Part shown: in pieces, positions 8,567-13,543 of the stretch | Layout: each line of letters begins with the position of its first letter | Position numbering within the stretch: position 1 is the stretch's first letter | NCBI GenBank assembly: GCA_049513695.1 | Contig: JBEKVW010000059.1 | Span: forward strand, 1 to 13,543 | DNA: 13,543 nucleotides | Origin: UBA1162 sp049513695 | Lineage (GTDB): Bacteria; Chloroflexota; Dehalococcoidia; GIF9; UBA5629 | Direction: 5' to 3' | Made by a program: the position numbers and the translations under genes | Notes under the pieces: model-generated | What the model saw: only the letters and a program-made list of their open reading frames with translations | Databases searched by the model: none | What the model was told of the DNA's origin: nothing

Positions 8567-9324
8567 CACATCTCCTCGGCGAAACGGCGCTGCAGCCGGT
8601 TAAATATGAATGAGCCAATTAAAAAAGAAGCTATTGAAGCTATGCATACAATGGAAAGACTGTACAGGGTTGGAATTTGACCGTATATCATCAGGTTGCG
8701 GTTAATAATTATAAACTCAGTGATTGGATTGAGTAAATAAACAGGCATAGCGCCTTTTATGGTGCTCATGGGGTAGAAAATTGGTGAGAGGAAAAAGAGG
8801 ATAGTGACCAGAACCTCCCAGATCTGGTTGACATCTCGGAAATATACATACAGCGCGGCTAAAAAGAGGCTTGCCCCATAAACAAACCAGAAATATATGA
8901 GGAAGACCAGCGGGAACAGCAGGATGGTTGCAGGAAGGCTGCCGGAAACGGAGAACAGAATGGGTATGATGATGACAAGCTCGAACAGCGAACTGATCAG
9001 GTTGGATAGTGTATTGCTGAGCACGAGTATCATACGCGGTATATATACTTTGGTTACCAGGCTGCCTTTGCCCACCACTGCATATACGGCTGCCGTGGTA
9101 CTAATGGCAAAGAAGCGCCAAGACATCAGCCCAACCAGCAGGTATGCGGCAAAATTTGGCTCCTGCGAGTAAAGGTAGCGGAAGACAAAGTAAAGCACAA
9201 GGGCTAGCAACAACGGGCTGAGCAGTGACCAGAGAAAGCCCAGTCCCGTATTCTGGTACCTGTTCTTCAACTCAACGACCGTCAGGTTTCTGATAAGCTC
9301 GCGGTATCTCCAGATTTCAACCAT
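8566..9324 (-). CDS. ABC-2 type polysaccharide/polyol-phosphate export permease (Wzm/TagG-like)
   Basis: A 252-residue integral membrane protein of normal length for the family. It opens with a short cytoplasmic amphipathic region (WRYRELIRNLTVVELKNRYQ, 5-24) and then hydrophobic segments at about 29-50, 59-83, 100-126, 131-158, 168-186 and 221-241. The family-typical stretch YFRDVNQIWEVLVTILFFLS (161-180) followed by PIFYP is clear, as is the LNP motif (198-200). With the ATPase encoded immediately downstream it would form the exporter in the cytoplasmic membrane. Its start overlaps the upstream GT2 gene by 8 nt, with AGGAGG 13 nt before the ATG. Homology with O-antigen Wzm and teichoic-acid TagG permeases does not separate those substrates. 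Confidence 0.93.
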   Translation of the reverse strand: MVEIWRYRELIRNLTVVELKNRYQNTGLGFLWSLLSPLLLALVLYFVFRYLYSQEPNFAAYLLVGLMSWRFFAISTTAAVYAVVGKGSLVTKVYIPRMILVLSNTLSNLISSLFELVIIIPILFSVSGSLPATILLFPLVFLIYFWFVYGASLFLAALYVYFRDVNQIWEVLVTILFFLSPIFYPMSTIKGAMPVYLLNPITEFIIINRNLMIYGQIPTLYSLSIVCIASIASFLIGSFIFNRLQRRFAEEM

Positions 9325-10222
9325 TGCCCTGCTTAAACCTCCTCGCAGAGGGGCCCAGCATTAATCCTGTCTTCCCCAGGAATAGCCCGGCATACTTTAC
9401 CCCTTCATATAATACTGAGTACGGCAACCATTTCCAGCAGCGGTTTTCTTTTAGAAATCGCAATTCGGTCCACAGATAATCCGCCATGCGTCCAAACAAA
9501 CTCTTTTTAGTCCCCGACAGCCGGGATACGCCCTGCTTAAGGGAAAGCCCGTAATCAAGCGATTTCTCAAATGCTCCTTTAATCCCATAGTTATGCGCGT
9601 GATATGCCGGCGCATCAGGCTCATAGATTATAATGTACCCGTCTGCCAAAAGTCGTATGGCAATCTCCTTGTCCTCGGCCATCACAATATCCTCTTTAAA
9701 TTTGTATTTGAGCAAGATGTCCTTACGATAGGCCGAATTAACATCTGATATAAAAACGTTGTCATGATAGTAATCAGCAGCCCCTGATTTTACCACTAAC
9801 CTGAACTCAGGAAAATTATAGTAGTAGAAAAACTTCTCCGGCGGCTTGGTATTCTCCCACGGTATCTGCCTGCCCACCACCATGGCAACCTGAGGGTCTG
9901 TGAAATTGCCTATTAGCTTCTGGAGCCAGCCGTTGTTTATGGGAAGGGCATCCTGCGTTATATAGACCAGGTAACGGCCTTCCGCCATATCAGCCCCAAG
10001 GTTGCGCGTCTTGCTGTGGTGGAATTCCTCCGACTTGATCTCCACCAGTTTAAGCGGGTATTTGCGGGCCGCCTCCAGAGTGCCGTCGGTGGAGCCGGAA
10101 TCGATTACTGTGACATCGTAGCTGCCGCTGTACTGCTGTGAATAGATGCGATCTAGCAGTCGGGGGAAGTTGTCGCCCCCGTTCTTGGTAACGATGATAA
10201 TGTTGGCGTCCACCTGCGTCAT
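9317..10222 (-). CDS. GT2-family glycosyltransferase (rhamnosyltransferase-like)
   Basis: A 301-residue GT-A enzyme. The N-terminal nucleotide-binding motif is IIIVTKNGGDNF (8-19), the acidic motif is DSGSTDGT (41-48), and EFHHSKTRNLGAD (66-78) resembles the (F/H)NHGxTRNxG stretch of rhamnosyltransferases. The metal-site position reads ITQDALP (88-94), a QDA form replacing the usual DxD and common in that subgroup. MAEDKEIAIRL (181-191) supplies the probable acceptor-activating acidic residues. The C-terminal 60 residues are basic and hydrophobic and may sit at the membrane. The start overlaps the preceding GT2 gene in ATGA (4 nt) and has AGGAAAG about 7 nt upstream. GT2 membership is firm; the rhamnose assignment is an inference from motif resemblance. 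Confidence 0.88.
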   Translation of the reverse strand: MTQVDANIIIVTKNGGDNFPRLLDRIYSQQYSGSYDVTVIDSGSTDGTLEAARKYPLKLVEIKSEEFHHSKTRNLGADMAEGRYLVYITQDALPINNGWLQKLIGNFTDPQVAMVVGRQIPWENTKPPEKFFYYYNFPEFRLVVKSGAADYYHDNVFISDVNSAYRKDILLKYKFKEDIVMAEDKEIAIRLLADGYIIIYEPDAPAYHAHNYGIKGAFEKSLDYGLSLKQGVSRLSGTKKSLFGRMADYLWTELRFLKENRCWKWLPYSVLYEGVKYAGLFLGKTGLMLGPSARRFKQGNG

Positions 10223-11304
10223 GGCTGCTTTCCTGCAGAAAAGAACTGCTTACCTGCCAGGCGGCGCAGCCGCTTTTCCTCGGCCAGGCTCCCTTTAAAG
10301 GTGGCGATGACGCCCAGCTTGTAGAGCTCGGCATCGCTGCGCTGTCGTTTTTTTTGTACGGCACGCCGTTTAGGCAGCATTTTACCTAGGTTCAGTGCGA
10401 AATCGAAATAGGCCCGGCAGATAGCCCCCGCAGCCCGGTAGTTGCCGTTGACCAGGTAAGCGGACAGGCGGTAAAAATTGAAGCAGGCGCCGATCAACTT
10501 GCTGCGGATAAGGTTCCAGCCGTCCAGATTTTTCACCATGTTATACAGACGGTTGCGCGTACTCAGGTATACCTTGGTGGGGTCGGCATTGCTGCGGCTG
10601 CCGAAGGTGCCGCTCTCCCTGTGGTACATAATGGCTGAGGGCACATAGGCAACCTTATAGCCGTAAAGCCAGGCCCTCCAGCCCAGGTCGTGCTCCTCAC
10701 AGGCGGCGAAATAGTCCTCGTCGAAACCCCCGGCCTCCAGGAAAAAATTCTTCCTGACCAGCACCCCTGCGCCGGAGCCGAAGCCCGTGTAGCCGGGCTG
10801 ATCATAAACCGAGCCATCTTTATCGCCGTAGCCGCGATAAAACCCACCGCCGATGATGGTGATCTTGCCGCCGGCCGTATTGATAGTGTCCCTGCGGTCG
10901 TAGTAGAGCATTTTACAGGCGCAAGAGACGACGTCTTTATCGGCCAACGCTGGCCCGACCAGCTCTTTGAGCCAGTAGCGGCTGACCTCGGTATCGTTGT
11001 TGAGGAATACCAGGTATTCACCAGAGGCCTCCTCGGCCCCCCGGTTATTGGGCCTGCAGAAGCCGTAATTCTTATCCAGTGTAATTACGTTTACCTGCGG
11101 GAACTCTCCTGTCACGAAATGCAAAGAATCGTCCGAGGAAGCGTTATCAACCAGGATGATTTCCAGCTTTTCACGGGGATAATCTAGCGCTTCGAGGGAT
11201 CCCAGACATACGGGAAGGAATTGCCTGCCGTTATAATTTACGATGATGATGCTAATGCCGGGGAGATCGGCGTCCGATGCAACCGGGCCAGCCCATTTAG
11301 TCAT
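10219..11304 (-). CDS. GT2-family glycosyltransferase
   Basis: A 361-residue GT-A enzyme, probably adding a residue to the glycan backbone or side chain. Motifs in order are ISIIIVNYNG (17-26), VDNASSDDS (52-60), LDKNYGFCRPNNRGA (76-90), the metal-binding LNNDTEV (101-107) in DxD position, SGAGVLVRK (177-185), and CEEHDLGWRAWLYGY (202-216), which carries the ED/H-type catalytic region. The C-terminal 80 residues are rich in Lys and Arg (for example PKRRAVQKKRQR, 311-322) and may help bind the membrane or the lipid-linked acceptor. AGGGG lies 8 nt before the ATG. The gene overlaps its neighbours by 8 nt on one side and 4 nt on the other. It is clearly GC-rich, unlike the GT4 genes further along the cluster. 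Donor sugar unknown. Confidence 0.9.
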   Translation of the reverse strand: MTKWAGPVASDADLPGISIIIVNYNGRQFLPVCLGSLEALDYPREKLEIILVDNASSDDSLHFVTGEFPQVNVITLDKNYGFCRPNNRGAEEASGEYLVFLNNDTEVSRYWLKELVGPALADKDVVSCACKMLYYDRRDTINTAGGKITIIGGGFYRGYGDKDGSVYDQPGYTGFGSGAGVLVRKNFFLEAGGFDEDYFAACEEHDLGWRAWLYGYKVAYVPSAIMYHRESGTFGSRSNADPTKVYLSTRNRLYNMVKNLDGWNLIRSKLIGACFNFYRLSAYLVNGNYRAAGAICRAYFDFALNLGKMLPKRRAVQKKRQRSDAELYKLGVIATFKGSLAEEKRLRRLAGKQFFSAGKQP

Positions 11305-12295
11305 GGCGCAGACCCCTGAAGCGGAAGCGTACTATGCCGAAAAGCTGGCCCCATTCCAGGTTCCAGGTCAGACTGCGCAGCAGGGTAAAGTCCGATACGC
11401 GGCGCAGGGATTGATAAGACTTCCTCAATTGACCGATGTATTTGCGCTCCTTGAAGGCGGCCTCGTACGCGCCAAGCTTGGAGCGCGGGTAGGGCCATCC
11501 CTTAATGAAGCAGTAAGCTAGCACCATGGCCTCGATCAGCAGAAGGAGAGGTGAAATCAGCAGCAGTGTATACCATTTCAGCGTGGAGAACACAAGATAA
11601 ATGCGGTTTTTTTCCAGGTGGAAAAACTTGTCCGGCGTCATGTTTAGCCTGTAGCGGTGATAGATGACAGACTGAGGCAGGCAATACATTTCATAGCCCA
11701 GCATGGTCAGTAACCATGAGATTATCACATCATCATTGTACATGAAGCAATATCCGGGCGCACCGCCCATACGGTTGAAAAGGTCCTTTTTGATGAGGAA
11801 GGAACATCCGCTGATGCCGCTGACTTTGAAGGGGGGTTCACCGGGGACATCCGTGCTGTGTAGCATGCGGCAAAAGCCCAGCCCCGACACGTGGATATTC
11901 AGGCCACTGCAGTTGACCTTATCGCGCTGGTCCATTATCAGGACCTTGGGGCAGACCGCTCCCACCTGCGGCCGTGCATCTATGAAATCCACCATAGCCG
12001 CCAGCCAGCCGGGCATCACCTCCGTATCCATATTAACTGGGGCAATATACTCGCCTTTAGCCACGGCCAGGCCGCTGTTGATGCCGCCGGCGTAGCCCAG
12101 ATTAACCTGATTGGAAATATAGACCAGGCCGGGAAAATGACGGCGTGCATACTCAAGGCTGCCGTCAGTGGATGCGTTATCGACGAATATTACTTCGAAG
12201 TCGCTAAAGTCCTGCTTCAAGATGGACGTCAGACAGGCATCAAGATATTGCAGGCCGTTGTAGTTTACCACCACTACGGAGACCTTCATGGACAT
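11297..12295 (-). CDS. GT2-family glycosyltransferase with C-terminal membrane segment; first gene of the operon
   Basis: A GT-A enzyme of 332 residues from the ATG at 12295, or 330 from the ATG at 12289. Motifs are VSVVVVNYNG near the start, VDNASTDGS (38-46), NQVNLGYAGGINSG (62-75), and NMDTEV (88-93) in the DxD position. YNDDVIISWLL (186-196) replaces the more usual ED motif. A hydrophobic stretch at about 243-263 suggests a C-terminal membrane helix. The frame stays open up to 12388, but the extra N-terminal 31 residues are His/Cys-rich and come before the GT-A beta strand, so I treat them as non-coding. There is no Shine-Dalgarno sequence before either ATG. A promoter-like sequence just upstream would give a nearly leaderless message starting at MSMKVS. 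GT2 membership is firm; the exact start is not. Confidence 0.86.
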   Translation of the reverse strand: MSMKVSVVVVNYNGLQYLDACLTSILKQDFSDFEVIFVDNASTDGSLEYARRHFPGLVYISNQVNLGYAGGINSGLAVAKGEYIAPVNMDTEVMPGWLAAMVDFIDARPQVGAVCPKVLIMDQRDKVNCSGLNIHVSGLGFCRMLHSTDVPGEPPFKVSGISGCSFLIKKDLFNRMGGAPGYCFMYNDDVIISWLLTMLGYEMYCLPQSVIYHRYRLNMTPDKFFHLEKNRIYLVFSTLKWYTLLLISPLLLLIEAMVLAYCFIKGWPYPRSKLGAYEAAFKERKYIGQLRKSYQSLRRVSDFTLLRSLTWNLEWGQLFGIVRFRFRGLRHD

Positions 12296-12303
12296 AGAAA
12301 CAT

Positions 12304-12332
12304 AATATAAATCATGCAGGAGTGATATGCAA
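12304..12332 (-). promoter_or_regulatory. candidate promoter of the polysaccharide operon
   Basis: On the minus strand TTGCAT (12332-12327) is followed after exactly 17 nt by TATATT (12309-12304), matching the -35 and -10 consensus at 4 and 5 of 6 positions. The expected start, near 12297, is 2 nt before the ATG of the first GT2 gene. That agrees with the absence of a Shine-Dalgarno sequence and implies a leaderless transcript. No terminator or long gap interrupts the five genes that follow. Confidence 0.4.
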
Positions 12333-12382
12333 ACATGATGAAGGTGGTTTATACAGTGACGCCGGTCCCTGTTATAAACGGT

Positions 12383-12397
12383 AAACACGACACGTTT
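12383..12397. other. imperfect palindrome in the divergent intergenic region
   Basis: A 15-bp imperfect palindrome with AAAC and GTTT arms sits centrally between the two divergent gene sets. Further GTAAAC and GTTT half-sites lie nearby (12381-12386, 12394-12397, 12405-12410). It could be an operator for a regulator acting on both directions, but AT-rich half-sites of four bases are common by chance. Confidence 0.15.
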
Positions 12398-12400
12398 CCA

Positions 12401-12430
12401 TTGTGTAAACTAGAACATGTGTACTAATAT
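12401..12430 (+). promoter_or_regulatory. possible promoter for the plus-strand module
   Basis: TTGTGT (12401-12406), 18 nt and TAATAT (12425-12430) would place the start near 12437, 3 nt before the ATG of the small ORF at 12440, which also lacks a Shine-Dalgarno sequence. An alternative pair is TATACA (12350-12355) with TATAAA (12373-12378), spacing 17. Both are weak. Confidence 0.2.
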
Positions 12431-12439
12431 TAATCTATC

Positions 12440-12592
12440 ATGGTGGAGCTGTTGAAGTTTGCGCTTGAACGTCAGATGTATGATGCCGCAGCCTATGCCA
12501 TCGTATACGGGCTGGTCAAGGTGAAAAAACATGGTAAGAAAGCGAGAAGGAAAGGAAGTAAAGCGCGGGTTCTACGGTCCCGCCCTGGATGA
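12440..12592 (+). CDS. small basic hypothetical protein (50 residues) preceding the packaging module
   Basis: I do not recognise this protein. It starts MVELLKFALERQMYDAAAYA, a likely amphipathic helix. It then has a short hydrophobic IVYGLVKV stretch and a strongly basic tail (KKHGKKARRKGSKAR, 29-43). The last 62 nt overlap the start of the next gene in another frame. The first 28 codons look protein-like in composition, while the basic tail lies in the overlap. No Shine-Dalgarno sequence is seen. It may be a real small protein whose translation feeds the ribosome to the next start, or only a leader frame. Confidence 0.4.
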   Translation: MVELLKFALERQMYDAAAYAIVYGLVKVKKHGKKARRKGSKARVLRSRPG

Positions 12593-12857
12593 GACCGCCG
12601 GGCTGATGCTGGAGGAGGCAGTCGGTGTGGACGGCCTCGACCAGGAGATCGCCGTGTTGCGACTCAAGCTTCGTGACCTGATCAGGGATGAGCCGGAGAA
12701 GTGCGAGCTGCACCTTAAGACGGCCAATACCATCGCCAACCTGGTCAAGATCCGCTACAGCATCTCCAAAGAACAGAAAAAATGCCTCAAGGAAGCCATT
12801 ACCAGGGTCCTGACCGAGTTGGCCATTCCCCTGGGCGTGAAAGCTTTCATCAAATAA
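12531..12857 (+). CDS. hypothetical 108-residue helical protein upstream of terminase
   Basis: Not recognised as a named family. The start ATG has AAGG about 9 nt upstream. After a basic N-terminus (VRKREGKEVKRG) the protein is mainly predicted helix: an acidic segment with LDETAGLMLEEAVGVDGLDQ (18-37), then IAVLRLKLRDLIRD (39-52), then an alternating charged region to the end (LKEAITRVLTELAIPLGV). It lies 74 nt before the terminase-like gene and on the same strand, the place a terminase small subunit or DNA-recognition partner would occupy in a phage packaging module. That role is inference from position; no clear helix-turn-helix motif is visible. The antisense frame covering the same bases is its shadow. 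Confidence 0.7.
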   Translation: MVRKREGKEVKRGFYGPALDETAGLMLEEAVGVDGLDQEIAVLRLKLRDLIRDEPEKCELHLKTANTIANLVKIRYSISKEQKKCLKEAITRVLTELAIPLGVKAFIK

Positions 12858-12872
12858 TCCCCTCCAGGGAAG

Positions 12873-12898
12873 CACTAAACTCAAACACTAAATTCAAA
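12873..12898 (+). repeat. 13-bp tandem duplication in the gap before the terminase gene
   Basis: CACTAAACTCAAA (12873-12885) is followed directly by CACTAAATTCAAA (12886-12898), a one-mismatch tandem pair. It lies in the 74-nt gap between the helical protein and the terminase-like gene. Such a direct repeat could be a protein-binding site, for example a packaging or regulatory site, or a plain slippage duplication. Two copies are too few to decide. Confidence 0.6.
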
Positions 12899-12931
12899 AT
12901 TCCAGGCGGACTGTTCTACTTTTAATAAATC

Positions 12932-13543
12932 ATGCATTTACGGCCCTATCAGCTCGTAATAGCACGTGCGGTGCTGGACAGTATAGAGAATAGCCGCGGG
13001 CTTACTTTTTCTGTAGAAATAGCCCGTCAGGGCGGAAAAAACGAGCTTTCCGCACATATCGAGGTCCTGCTGCTCACCATGTTTATGGCCGGGGGTGGGA
13101 GCGCAGTGAAATGCTCGCCCACTTTCAAGCCCCAGACCGTCATATCCATGATGCGGCTTAAGCAGAGGCTGGACGATTTCGGCTTCGATGGTCTTTGGAC
13201 CACCGAGATGGGCTATATCATCAGGTTGGGCGCCGCACGTCAGATATTTCTTTCGGCTGAGGAGTCGTCTTCCGTGGTGGGCCATACGGCGGATATCCTG
13301 TTGGAGATCGACGAGTCGCAGGATGTGAACAAAGATAAATATACCAAGGAGTTCCGTCCCATGGCCTCATCCACCAATGCCACAACGGTACACTACGGCA
13401 CTACCTGGGACGACGGCACGCTGCTTGAGCAGACCAAACTGTCCAATATCGAGCTTGAGAAAATGGACGGCATCAAGCGGCATTTCCGTTTCGACTGGCA
13501 GGATGTGGCCAGGCACAACCCCGGCTACCTAGATTTCGTCGAA
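12932..13543 (+). CDS. terL: phage terminase large subunit-like ATPase (partial, runs off right edge)
   Basis: An open frame of 204 codons from the ATG at 12932, just after an in-frame TAA at 12926, to the last base of the window. It has the layout of the N-terminal ATPase of terminase large subunits, which pump DNA into phage capsids. The opening LRPYQLVIARAVLD has the Q-motif-like PYQ. The P-loop is EIARQGGKNEL (29-39), the RQxGK form used by terminases, with Asn in place of the usual Ser/Thr. Then come KCSPTFKPQTV (60-70), Walker B ILLEIDESQD (122-131) with D127 and E128, and a TTVHYGTTWDD segment (151-161) in the coupling-motif region. The C-terminal nuclease domain lies beyond the window. 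No strong Shine-Dalgarno sequence precedes the start. A related terminase-fold ATPase of a non-phage mobile element is the main alternative. Confidence 0.75.
   Translation, partial: MHLRPYQLVIARAVLDSIENSRGLTFSVEIARQGGKNELSAHIEVLLLTMFMAGGGSAVKCSPTFKPQTVISMMRLKQRLDDFGFDGLWTTEMGYIIRLGAARQIFLSAEESSSVVGHTADILLEIDESQDVNKDKYTKEFRPMASSTNATTVHYGTTWDDGTLLEQTKLSNIELEKMDGIKRHFRFDWQDVARHNPGYLDFVE

Noticed and set aside
10690..11187. 165-codon plus-strand frame inside the second GT2 gene
   Set aside because: Long antisense frames are common in GC-rich coding DNA; it lies wholly inside a gene with intact GT2 motifs.
12296..12388. N-terminal extension of the first GT2 protein by 31 residues
   Set aside because: The extra residues precede the conserved first beta strand, are His/Cys-rich, and overlap the promoter-like sequence.
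12858..12870. TCCC...GGGA hairpin after the helical protein gene as a terminator
   Set aside because: A 4-bp stem without a following T-run; the next gene on the same strand is only 74 nt from the stop.
12516..12884. 122-codon minus-strand frame opposite the helical protein gene
   Set aside because: It is antisense to a better-supported frame with a Shine-Dalgarno sequence and has no family features.
12938..13285. 115-codon minus-strand frame opposite the terminase-like gene
   Set aside because: The plus frame has clear Walker A and B motifs and stays open to the window end; this is its shadow.

Overview
The window is accessory DNA from a bacterium I cannot name. It holds most of a surface-polysaccharide (O-antigen, S-layer-glycan or cell-wall-glycan type) biosynthesis and export cluster on the minus strand. 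At the right edge, on the plus strand, it runs into a phage-like DNA-packaging module. There are no RNA genes and no housekeeping genes, so taxonomy is open. An anaerobic, environmental or metagenomic lineage (for example Chloroflexota) is only a guess from the general look of the packaging-module proteins.

Layout, read in the direction of transcription (right to left) for the glycan cluster: three GT2 glycosyltransferases (11297-12295, 10219-11304, 9317-10222), an ABC-2 polysaccharide permease (8566-9324) and its ATPase (7832-8566). These five genes are packed with 1-8 nt overlaps. After an 89-nt gap come a GT4 glycosyltransferase (6666-7742), a 1531-residue four-domain protein (2056-6651), a second GT4 enzyme (862-2028), a methyltransferase (99-821) and perhaps the first codons of another gene (1-83). 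These left-hand genes are separated by short gaps of 14-40 nt and are visibly more AT-rich.

The likely logic is that the glycosyltransferases assemble a glycan on a lipid carrier on the cytoplasmic side of the membrane. The giant protein, with FkbM-type methyltransferase, GT4, coiled coil, GT2 and WbsX/GH99-like domains, could both extend and methylate the chain. The Wzm/Wzt- or TagG/TagH-like transporter would then export it. No sugar-nucleotide synthesis genes, initiating transferase, Wzx flippase or Wzy polymerase is seen, which fits an ABC-transporter-dependent pathway with the rest of the locus outside the window.

Right of a 144-nt divergent intergenic region (12296-12439), the plus strand has a small overlapping ORF (12440-12592), a 108-residue helical protein (12531-12857) and the first 204 codons of a terminase-large-subunit-like ATPase (12932 to the edge). 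The last was recovered by reading the frame through the window end. The most interesting object is the four-domain protein, whose coiled coil is encoded by nearly identical 42-bp tandem repeats.
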